From NCBI RefSeq assembly GCF_947172395.1, contig NC_069092.1:8291418-8355417 (forward strand): 64,000 bases of DNA, given 5' to 3'. This stretch comes from Bicyclus anynana. Taxonomy: Eukaryota; Arthropoda; Insecta; Lepidoptera; Nymphalidae. The position numbers were made by a program, and so were the translations under genes. Under the pieces are notes generated by a model. It was not told the origin of the DNA. It saw only the letters and a program-made list of their open reading frames with translations, and made no database searches. Numbering within the stretch: the first letter of the stretch is position 1; each line of letters starts with the position of its first letter. Shown here in pieces: positions 12,085 to 22,848 of the stretch.

Positions 12085-12317
12085 CAGTGACGTAAATAGG
12101 GCGGTGCCACCGGTGTCCAGGCACAGGGCGTATACTCTCGGGGGCGCAAGAATAGACAGAATTAAGCATCAGAATGGGCAACGCATTTGCAGTGAACCTG
12201 CCTTTGAGTTTTAGTGAGTGAGACGCAGTGGGTGGAATGATAGGCAAAGGGTCTACTTAAATAGGGCGCAGTTATAGAAGCTCGCACAGGGCGCGGAAAA
12301 GGCTATTTACGGCACTG
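12085..12317. mobile_element. hAT-type MITE with perfect 8-bp target duplication
   Basis: The 233-bp element has terminal inverted repeats CAGTGACGTAAATAGGG and (inverted) CAGTGCCGTAAATAGCC. It is flanked on both sides by CATAAAAT (12077-12084 and 12318-12325), an exact 8-bp target duplication as made by hAT transposases. The interior is GC-richer than its surroundings and has no transposase, so movement must depend on an enzyme encoded elsewhere. The exact duplication implies a fairly recent insertion. Confidence 0.85.
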
Positions 12318-12325
12318 CATAAAAT

Positions 12326-14930
12326 ATACACTTTTAGGTTTTTATAGTTTGTTTTTAGGGTGTTGTTAATTTAAAGATATAATAATAATCTTGTTTACGT
12401 AATTTTAGATAGGGTAAAAGTGCTAAAAGTAATTTTAGCATTATGTTCGCTTTTGCTTCGAAATTTGCAATTATTTTAAAATAGGTGACATTTCCAAGTG
12501 CCAAAAACAATGCTCGGCTTTAGCCTACTTTGCGCACTTAATGTAGCCTTACTCATGGGGAAAGCTGTATTGTAGTACAAGGGAAGTTGAGCTTTGGCTT
12601 TGTGCCGGTAGCCCGTTGCCAGACAATAGCTCTAAATCTCGGTAGTCCCTAGGACTGCGTAAAACTCTAACAAACCTTAATAATTGAATTTTTTCCTAAA
12701 TATTTTTGTAACTAGAAGCTTCATAAACTTTTACTTTCGTTTTTCAAACCTTAAAGGTCTGGGGTGCAAAAATAAACTTTGTTAGTTATTATGGACTAAG
12801 AGCCTGCGACAGCCAGACACACCTTAATTTATGAAGACTCCTACTAAAGGTATGGTAGCCAATCATGAAGTTGGAATATGGAATTGGACTGACATTGGAA
12901 GGTAGCAAATATAAAACTTATTCTTTTATAAATATTTAATTTGGCACAATATCAGAAATCTTGTCCAGACCCCCCCCAGTCACCAGTCAGACACCGTTCA
13001 ACAAACACAATAATGATCAAACTTTCTAACGAAGGATTACCACGTGTCTAAGGGTCTGGCAACCTATGATGTAATTCCTCATGATATCCCGTAGAAAATA
13101 TCAAAAAATGTTTTATGAAACCCGCTCTCTTGCAGTAGTATTATAGGCTGACAAAAGTGTTCAGCCTTTACAAAATAAAGGTAGGTCTGACTATTACAGG
13201 CTCATTTAATTGTCTTTGTTGTTGCTTATAAACTACAGTTAAATCTGCAAGCCTTGATTTTGAAATCATTGTTGGGACCTTCTCTAATACCCATTTGTCT
13301 ATTGGTTTAATTGCAGTTTAGAGTACAACAATATTATTTATTTTTCCTAATTTATATCATGTTATTGAATATATAACTAAATAATAAAAAAAATGTTGAT
13401 GCAGTAGTAAATCTATGGGATCTAGGACGAATATTCCAGACGCTACAAATAAATTAACAAGTGCAATTTAAAATTACATTTGTTAACTATCTCTAAGTAC
13501 GACTATTGGTTCAACTGCAGTTAGAAGTGCAATAATATTTGTTATCATTAATTCATACCTTGTTTATACAGTAATAAATGATGGGACGAATGATCCAGAT
13601 GACACAACACACTTGAAAAATCCACACTCAACTCGCACTTTTAAATCCTTGCAATATAGTAATCCTTTCTGTAATCGATAACTGAACCGTCTGCTACAGA
13701 CTGTAATTCGAACCAACTGAATTAAGGACGTAGGTACTGCAAGACAATGTACAGGTGAAAATTTAGGTACGCAGGAAAATGCTGCATGCGTACTTTATAT
13801 TAGAAGCCAATTTTCCGAAAACAACAGTACGAAATAGGTAGGTAGATTTAAACTCGTTTTACAGAACTGATAGCATTAATTAACACCGACGAACTTGTTT
13901 AGTATGCTCATTGCTCATGTAGGTAATTATCAGAAATGCCAAATATTGGCTTAGGTGGAATTTTTGTGAAAAAAAGAAGTCGTTTCCTGCCAATATAAAA
14001 AATGTAAACGACTTCCTTTTGATGTCATTAACATAAACTTAACAAAGGAATGTTATTTAAATTAAATTCATAAACATAACAAAGGTATCTATATTTATTT
14101 AAATTAAATGACATAATATTTATTTTTATTGAAGAAAGCAGGCATCATTAATTAATTGAATAATGGCGTATAATTTGTCATTGATTCGTGACTAATTTTT
14201 CGATAGACAAATATTATTTTATTTTTGAAATGTAAACTAATGTGACGAAATATGAGACTGCCTGACAATCTGTTTGTTTATCACGATTCTCAGCTGATCA
14301 TTAGTAAATTTTGCATAAGTATGTGAAGCACACAAAAAAGTAAGCCACCTAGGATACATTTCATTTCAAGTTTTCTTGCACAGACACGTGTGGAACTGTG
14401 AGAAAAAGCTAGTTAATTAGACCTCTTATACTATACTACTCTCATAATAATCTCTTACAAGTATCATATCTCTAAGGTAAACCAAATTGACCTGCTTTAA
14501 ATTACATTTCTTGTAAATGCAAGTAAAACTCGGACTTTATAGTTAGGTCCTTAATAATATAATCATTATATAAGAATTTAATTCCAAAGTTACTATTGTG
14601 AATTACTAAATTAAATTTTACTTTTACTTATTACAGTGAAATTTTATTCAGTTAGATTTCAAAGGTATGCTATTACGATAAAATCTCTAAAATAGTGCCT
14701 ACGTCCTCTCAGAATAAATGATAGTACATTGCTTTACGGATAAAACGGGGTTGAGTAATAAAATAAAATGAGTGCACTGTAGCGCATGCATTACATTTCA
14801 GATAGAATACGTACACAGTAATTGAGAAACAAATATAACGTTAGATGACATAATACATAAAAGCTTATAGGTTAAAAGTTCGGAGTTAATAGCATAAACT
14901 TTTAAGATTGAGATGAGGGTCAACCATAAA
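12326..14930. other. Long stretch without recognised gene
   Basis: No exon, RNA gene or strong repeat is supported. There are short imperfect duplications (for example TTGGTTTAATTGCAGTTTAGAGTACAACAATA near 13303 and GGTTCAACTGCAGTTAGAAGTGCAATAATA near 13508) that suggest an old local copy. Confidence 0.45.
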
Positions 14931-14939
14931 CTCTTGTAC

Positions 14940-15165
14940 TATTAGCCCTCATTCGCACGAGAGTTTTTTAACGGACGTTAAAAAAGCGTTTAAATACAAC
15001 AAATGCATTCTCAAGTCTATGTTCACACGACAGCGTTTTTAAAACATGACGCTTTTTTTCGAGTAGTGGTGCATTTTCAATTTTGGGTGTTGAAAATTGA
15101 TCTTCATTTAACTTCATAGTAATATTTGAACGCTTTTTTAACGGACGTTAAAGCGTTCAAAAATG
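14940..15165. mobile_element. MITE-like repeat (TTAGCCCTCA family)
   Basis: It begins TTAGCCCTCATTCGCACGAG, then AGTTTTTTAACGGACGTTAA, and has an internal second copy of the near-palindrome TTTTTTAACGGACGTTAAAG near 15133. A second member lies in reverse at about 54140-54298. Coding potential is absent. Confidence 0.6.
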
Positions 15166-15169
15166 GTTT

Positions 15170-15600
15170 AATTGAATTTTGTATTGAGTATTTTCAAATC
15201 GAAATTACTGTTTATACAATTAGATATTTGCACAAATAATCGACGCGTATTTATTTTATAGTCCCGGATCCGACATTGAAGTTTAGGATATTAGCGAGCT
15301 TAGATTTAAGAAATATGTGTTAACGTAACCGTCAAGTTTTGTATAAAATATTTTCTAATCAAAATTACTGTAGGTACGCACTGAGATAATTGCACAAGTA
15401 ATCGACGCGTAATAATGATAATATGGTCCCAATCACAGCTTAAAGATATGAATATTAGGAAGCTTAGAGATTGAAGTAAATATGTGTTAACGTAACCGTC
15501 AAGTTTTGTATTATGTATTTTCTAATCAAAATTACCGTACGCACTAAAATAATTGCACAAGTAATCGACGCGTAATAATGATTATGGTCCACGCGTGCCG
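15170..15600. repeat. Degenerate tandem repeat, about 163-bp period, 2.5 copies
   Basis: The marker CGACGCGTA occurs at 15241, 15403 and 15566 (spacing 162 and 163), each preceded by TTTTCAAATC/TTTTCTAATC and AAATTACTG or ACCG. Also shared between the later units is ATGTGTTAACGTAACCGTCA. The units are diverged, so the array is old. Confidence 0.75.
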
Positions 15601-16400
15601 ACCGAGACCAGATTCTCAACTGTTTTATTTTAGAACTGGCACGCTTTGGCCGTGAAAATATTGCAAAGGTGTATAAGTAGGCAGCTGCACATTACTAGAA
15701 GCTGATGAGCAATTCGCAATGTCGTTCGTTGACTGCCTCGACTCCTATGTAATAATTGATGCAGAATTAGCGCTTTATAAGAGTAACCTTGATGACCTGT
15801 GTCGAGGCTGTCATTCGTGTTTTAATAACTACGAGTAGGTAGTTCTAGGTTCAATTCCATCTCTGGTCAATTTAAATTATTATTTTCAATTCCAGTCAAG
15901 TCTGCGTGTTTGTGTGTGAGACCTGCCTATACAGCTAATGTTCGTTTTCAATAATAATAATTAAACAATATCGACATCTCTATAGTAAAGTCTAAAATAT
16001 AATTTTGGCGAGGAAATTTAATTAAGAAAAATAATAATTATTTTATAAAGTCCACGAATGAGTAGATCCTTATTCGATTTTTGATGGAGAAGACGTGAGG
16101 ATTCAGGCTCCTGCTTGAAATTTACAGCAATTCATCAGAAACTATCAAAAAGTAACAAATTATATATAGGTACTACCGCGTCTAATCTCCCGACCCACTA
16201 TTTTCATCGTCAGATCTAATAAGTAAAAAAAATAACGAAAATAATAACAAATATAATGCAATTTAGAATTTTTGTGTTGTGCTATTAAGATTCCACGTGA
16301 AAGCCCTAAACATAATCTTAATATGGTTTTCAGTTTTGTAGCTTGGGGTCCTGCCAATAAATCTAAGTTGCGCTAAATCTGTGAATAGTCGGGGGACAAA
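15600..16400. other. No gene recognised
   Basis: Unique AT-rich sequence; no supported exon or RNA gene. Confidence 0.45.
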
Positions 16401-16410
16401 TATAGTTCAT

Positions 16411-16735
16411 TATCATCATCATTGTTAACCCATGTTCGGCTCACTGCTGAGCTCAAGTCTCCTCTCAGAATAAGAGGGGTTAGGCCAACCACGTTCAGGT
16501 TCACGTTTAGGTTCACCACGCTGCCCAATGCGGATTGGCAGAATTCACACACGCAGAGAATTTAAGAAAATTCTCTAGTATGCAGGTTTCCTCACCTTCC
16601 TTATTCCTTCACCGTTTGAGACATGTGAATTAAAATGCACACAACTGAAAAGTTGGAGGTGCACGCCCCGGAACGGATTCGAACCCGCACCCTCCGGATT
16701 CGGAGCCAGAGGTCATATCCACTGGGTTATCACGG
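16411..16735 (-). mobile_element. Near-complete tRNA-derived SINE
   Basis: On the minus strand it starts CCGTGATAACCCAGTGG (A box), B box GGGTTCGAATCCG, then GGGGCGTGCACCTCCAAC, GTGTGCATTTTAA, and ends in the (ATGATG) tail near 16411. It carries a private internal duplication at about 16492-16522 (two versions of GTTCACG/GGTTCACC). Confidence 0.8.
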
Positions 16736-17650
16736 ATCTATAAAAACAACTAAAAATATAGTTACTAAATATGAATCTATGTAATTATAATCTTATATCA
16801 TATTATATGTGTAGAATGAAATCAAATAATTAATTCTGAATTCATATAATATGAATCGAGTAATTTATTTAAACCAACACACCCTACCCTTTTCAGACTT
16901 AATACTTATGTGATACTGCTCACGTAGGTGCTGGTACGAAATAAATAAGTCATAAATAGATAACACTCCGAATCGATTCGTACTGTGCTATAGTCACAAT
17001 GACCGACTTTCCTTATCACTAGCGTCTTTGTCCTAACACTCCTATTACCTGCGGTTTAATTGATAAAATTACGGCTTCCTAATCGGAGGAAGTAGTGCTA
17101 TTTATGAAATATCAAACAATGTTATTACTTTGTTATTATTAACCGAGTGTCTGGTAAACTGAACAAAGTGTATAGTTTTAAAGAGAGCAGATTTTGCAAT
17201 CTGTGTAGGAGTATCAAGTAGAGATTGATAATGCGTTGATTATATCAATAGAGGCCCATTTACTTGCATCGCAACGGCTCAATCCTTACATGTAATACCG
17301 GTTGAGTGCCTACTATCATTGCCAATTGGAATAATCGGGCACAGGCGCGACCAGTCGAGCGAAACTCTTACCAGTCGGAGCCGGTAGTGTATCTTACGTT
17401 GCACTTACAATGCAACGCCTATAACTCAGCGAGATATCTTTTAACCAAGTCTCATTGTTTCCAATATGCAAACAGAACAACATTATCTTATCGTTTGACA
17501 TTAGTCGAAGTAATACGTTACCGGTTACACGCCTCGCGAACGATAGCTGTGATGTGAAATCTTGCATTGGTTAAATAATATTCGAGTGCCGATTGAGAGA
17601 TGAACTTTGTATGGTCGTTTTGAATTATCGCGTATCTATCCATAGCTACT

Positions 17651-20600
17651 ATGACGGACAGTTCGTTAGATCTTCAGGAGTTGGAAAAATTAAGGTTCGT
17701 TTCACACTTTACTATTCACTCCCATATTTAGTTACAAGGACTTTTATTTCAGATAACAGAACCAATATTGATAAAAACTTATCACTTTCAGATCCCCAAG
17801 TTTTCACCGGGAATCAGAATGTCCAAAACCGAGCATAGTCGAAGCATCGCACAAGTGGCGATTAATTCTGGAACCGGCATTAGTTGGTGCTATGATGGCC
17901 ATAAATCTTAGCCAGACTTCGCTTCAGAATTTTTATTTGCGGACTGCATGCCACGAACTGAATTATACAGCCGATATATGCGACAGAGGTGTTGGTGAAG
18001 AATTTCGCGCGGCCGAGGTAAAATTATCACATATTACTTAGGAAGTAGAACATATATTAACTAAGATGTGAGTAGTAGTTGATGTACTTGGTCGAATTAA
18101 ACGATGCGTATCAACGGATACGGAAGCGGAACAAAGGTTCTATAAGTAGCTGAATATTTACATAATGCAAACTCAAGTAAAAACCTTGATGATAACATAC
18201 CACTTACGAAATCCTTCATTTAAGTATATGCAATGAAGAAATGTACATAAAATGTAAATATTTATACGAATAACAAAAAGATGCTTTCTTGAAGACCTAC
18301 CTGATACTCGTATCATATAATCTCCAAGTTTTTATGTTTGTCATTAATTGTACTCCTATTTCCGTAACACAATCTGTAAATATTTTTATCAAATTTTGTT
18401 ATTTATACTCGTAACTGTTACGCAATCATACTTAGGTATTTGTAGCTAAATATAATCCACAATTCTTAGGGTTTTTTTTGTAATTCCAGGCAGACAGCCA
18501 AGCTTTGGTATCCAGCATAAATGTCAGCAGAAGTTTCATAGGTTCCCTTATTTCAACAATCGTGCTGTTATTTGTTGGACCATGGAGTGACTGCAGTGGC
18601 CGAAGGAAGCCATTGCTCGTATTACCCTTAGTGGGAATGTGCATAATGACTACAGGAGTACTGTTAATGCTTACATTTCCTGGTGCGAGCACGGCCCAGG
18701 TTCTCTACGTAGTACAAATACCTATATCGATGGGTGGAAACTTTGGACTATTACTGGCAGCGTCATTTAGCCATATTGGAGATGTAAGTATTGCAACCAC
18801 ATTTCACAAAGTATTTCAACAGCATTTAAAAGCGTTAAGGTGCTTTTCCACCAGAGATTTGCTACGCTTCGTTATTGTGGATGCGTTTGAAATCCACCAA
18901 TCATATTCAATGGTGCACATAGCTTAGCATTATAATGCTAAGCTATGTGCACCATTGAAGGATGCGTGCTATGGATGCGTCCTATGGATACCTGTTATGA
19001 ATGCATGCTATGGATGCGTGCTATAGATGTGTGCCAATGAATGCCTGATCATCGTATACTCTTAGTTCGAGCTACAGGATGTCACGCTGCTACAGAGCTT
19101 AGTATTGATAGAAACGGTCACATATTTTCGTAACGCAGATTTCACATCTTCGCAGCATAGCTTCATTGCACATCTCTGGTGGAAAAGCACCTATAGCTCC
19201 ATGTTCCGTAGCTTCTTAAATCCCATGGGAACCAATTATATTTCCAGGATAATAATTGACCTATTTTCAAATTTCATCTAATTTGGTTCAGCGGATAAGC
19301 CGTGAAAAGGTAACATACATACAACAGTTAGACGGATTTACTTTCGAATTTATAATATTAGTATGGACTAGTATGGATTAGTTTATTATTATGTTTTGCA
19401 CATCTCAAGTGACGAAAGAATGAAAGATCGCAGAGTGCTAATCAAATGCCGCCTTATTGTCGTCTAACTCTATCTACTTGTATCTCTAGGCGGGTAAAAA
19501 ATATCGCGGTAGAGCTGGCATTAAGAGCGCCACCAGTTGTGAGCAGACTTATCTTGCGCGCACTGTACTCGAATAACGATGACTTTGATTTTTTTTTGGA
19601 TCATAGAGATTGGGATGTAATTATGTAAGCAGATTCAATAGACGTGAATCCAAGCTACAAATATGATCCCCTAAAGATACTAAGGTTTATCTCAGGTTAT
19701 CTCATGTCTTTGATAACACCAACAATAATTACAATTTATTACATTGTTCATGTGAATGTGAATGAACAATAATAACAATAATTGATGCAAGTGCAACTGA
19801 TAACGAAATAATAAGATACTCGTACTATAACATGTGGCTTTTCATCCTTCGCTGGGGTTACCTACTTATATGACTATCTTTACGAAAATCTATTTACTTT
19901 TTATATACTTACTTCTACATTTGACTTTGCCGTATCTCCTAGTTTTGAAGTTTTTTTTTTATGTTGTATTGGCTTGCGCTTGACTATAATCATGCCTGAT
20001 GGAAAGCAATGATGAGATTAAGCGCTCTTGCCTAATCTACCAAATGTAATCGGTCCCCATGACGCTTTAGTAACTGCAAATTTAGCATCCCGGTCTCCCT
20101 TCACTATTAATGTGGTCAATTTTACCTGTAACGTGAACATCTAGTTTTGAAGTAACTTCTACTTCTACAGTCATATTTTGGGGAATGCCAAACAACTATA
20201 ACAACTTCGATTCGGCCGCGGTTGTCACGTATTTTTTGGAAGAAAGAAAAACTCATGATTATGTAGTTTGACCCAGAAATCGAACCCAGGACCTCAAGAT
20301 CCGAAGCCGCAGAGGCACAGGACCAATAACACATTTTTTTCAATTACTGTTTTTTCTACAAGCCTTAATATGTACATTTCAGCTGTGCCACGCGACCGGT
20401 CGTGACGTCACCCGCACGATGGGCACCCACCGCGCCGCCATACAAATTGCTCACGTAGTGGGCTCGGTGAGCGGGCCCCTGCTCTACCGCCGCCTCGGAT
20501 TCTACGGTGTGTTCCCTCTTGTTTTATTACTGCAGGTACTTGCTTTTATTACTCGATGCTGCCACAGATTAGCAATCATACACGGCTCCAATGTTTATGG

Positions 20601-22817
20601 AGTACACAACTAATAAGTCACGAATTGGACCATACTGTATGACTGCTAAACTGTGATGCTATGAACAACTTAGCACTAAACAATAAATATATGTATACTG
20701 TGATTATATTCACACAAATGTTTTGTGCCAATTACCAAGGCTGTTAGTATAAGAAATTAATGTGCTTCAATAAATTGTTTATTGCATTAGTTGTTTATTC
20801 AAAAAATGCTTTGCTTATTTTAGTCGATATAATCCCGCCAATGTGTTGCGTGGTGGGTCTACGCTCCATATCTCCTCCTAGTATGTATATATCCCCATGT
20901 ATCCCAGTGCCCGCCACGAGATATTGTGTTTGTGAAGTTAGCAACAAATGACTGCGCAATGAACGGTACAAACGGCGCGTGCGGGGAGTGTTCGCGTCTT
21001 TACGAATGCGCATACTCATTCCGCAGCTAACTTCACAAATATAAAGATTCGTGGCGTCGCGAATTCTTTGATGTCGCTGCGTCTCGAGTTTGCAGTCTAC
21101 CTTAGTGCCAATTTTTATCAGGAACGGTACAGTGGTTTCGCCAAAAACAGTTAACAAATAAACAAAAACAGTTACCTATAATTAAAAGAAATATAAGTGC
21201 TTAATTTTCTATTCTATCAGAGTTGCCAAAATACGTATCCTAATCTGTGAAATTATTGAAATACCTTATTTTCGCGGAGGGTTTGTACTTACATAGGTAC
21301 AAAATCTATTTCAACTCAACCAAATTAGTAAAATGCAACATATTATGTTGCATGGCATGGGCATGCACCTCTAATTTTTCAGTTGTGTGCATTTTAAGAA
21401 ATTAAATATCACGTGTCTCAATCGGTGAAGGAAAACATCGTGAGGAAACCTGCATACCAGAGAATTATCTTAATTCTCTGCGTGTGTGAATTCTGCCAAT
21501 CCGCATTGGGCCAGCGTTGTGGACTATTGGCCTTACCCCTCTCATTCTGAGAAGGAAACTCGAGCTCAGCAGTGAGCCGAATATCGGTTGATGACGAACA
21601 TATTATGTTGGAATATGTGTGAAATAAACTTCCTAGTTATGACTGCTACAAATTCCAACAAATTGTAATTCACCTATAAAAATTTTAATAAAAAAATTCA
21701 ACCGACTTCCAACTCAAAAATTAACCTAAACTAAAAAGCAAAAAATAACTTCTTACTTATGTACTACCTTCTGATCAGTTTGAAGGCGGTGCCAATCCAG
21801 TGTCATGTTTTAATTAAAGCCGTTTCTGAAAGAACTACAGAAATTTTGTAATTTAAACGGCTTGAATTAAAACATCACTGGCTTGGCACCGCCTTCAAAC
21901 TGATCAGAAGGTAGTACATAAGTAAGAAGTTATTTTTTGCTTTTTAGTTTAGGTTAATTTTTGAGTTGGAAGTCGGTTGAATTTTTTTATTAAAATTTTT
22001 ATTTTTTAATTTTTAGTGTTAGCAGACCTACTGAGTGTGAACAAAAATTAATAAGCAATTTGTTGAAATTGTCCTACAATCCCAATTTTATAAATACTAC
22101 CTTAACTCATATACAAAATTTCACTCCCCCTTTATCCACACGTAATATGAATATGTAGAAAAACGTGAAAGGTGACTGTCCTCCGTCTTCGTCACCAGAC
22201 CCCCTGTGCAGTCACAATCCATATGGGTGGAAAGTTCTCATCAATATAAAATTTATCAAGTCAAAACACAAGGTAGCTACTGTGAACCGTCGAGGAGTTC
22301 CCTTAACTATCCTTCGTCTTCATCATCAGATCCCTAATACAGTCACAACCCATCTAGGTGGAAAGTTCTCATCAATACAAATGTATCAAATCCAAACACA
22401 AGGTAGCTACTGTGAACCGTTGAGCAGTTCCCTTAACTCTCCTTCGTCTTCATCATCAGACTCTTAATACAGTCACAACCCATCTAGGTGGAAAGTTCTC
22501 ATCAATACAAATAAATCAAGCCCAAACAAAAGGTACCTGCTGTAAATCGTTGACGAGTTCCATCGTCTGTGTATCGGCTCCATCATCAGACCAACTCCAG
22601 ACCTTCATAAAATTGTAGTGGTTTAAAATACCTTATTGAAACACTAACAAACGCACTAGCCGTCTATACGATTTTCGAAAGTTCCCCTCGATTTCTCCAG
22701 GATGCCATCATCAGATCCTGACATGAAAAAAATGGGACCACCCTGGAATCAAACCCTTCAAAACAAAAAAAGAATTTTTAAAATCGGTCCACAAATGACG
22801 GAATTATCGCTGGACAT

Positions 22818-22848
<31 letters not shown>

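Larger units (their letters stand above)
18838..19192. mobile_element. MITE with 21-bp terminal inverted repeats in intron 3 of the SLC46-type gene
   Basis: The left end AGGTGCTTTTCCACCAGAGA at 18838 is matched exactly in inverse by the right end near 19172-19192. The interior holds a 54-bp perfect palindrome and a 13-bp tandem repeat. It begins only 54 bp after the exon 3 donor. No transposase is present and the target duplication is unclear (TTA/ATA). Confidence 0.75.

Noticed and set aside
22165..22467. 100-codon frame across a tandem repeat
   Set aside because: The about 130-bp unit is not a multiple of three and the frame changes between units; Ser-rich low-complexity product.
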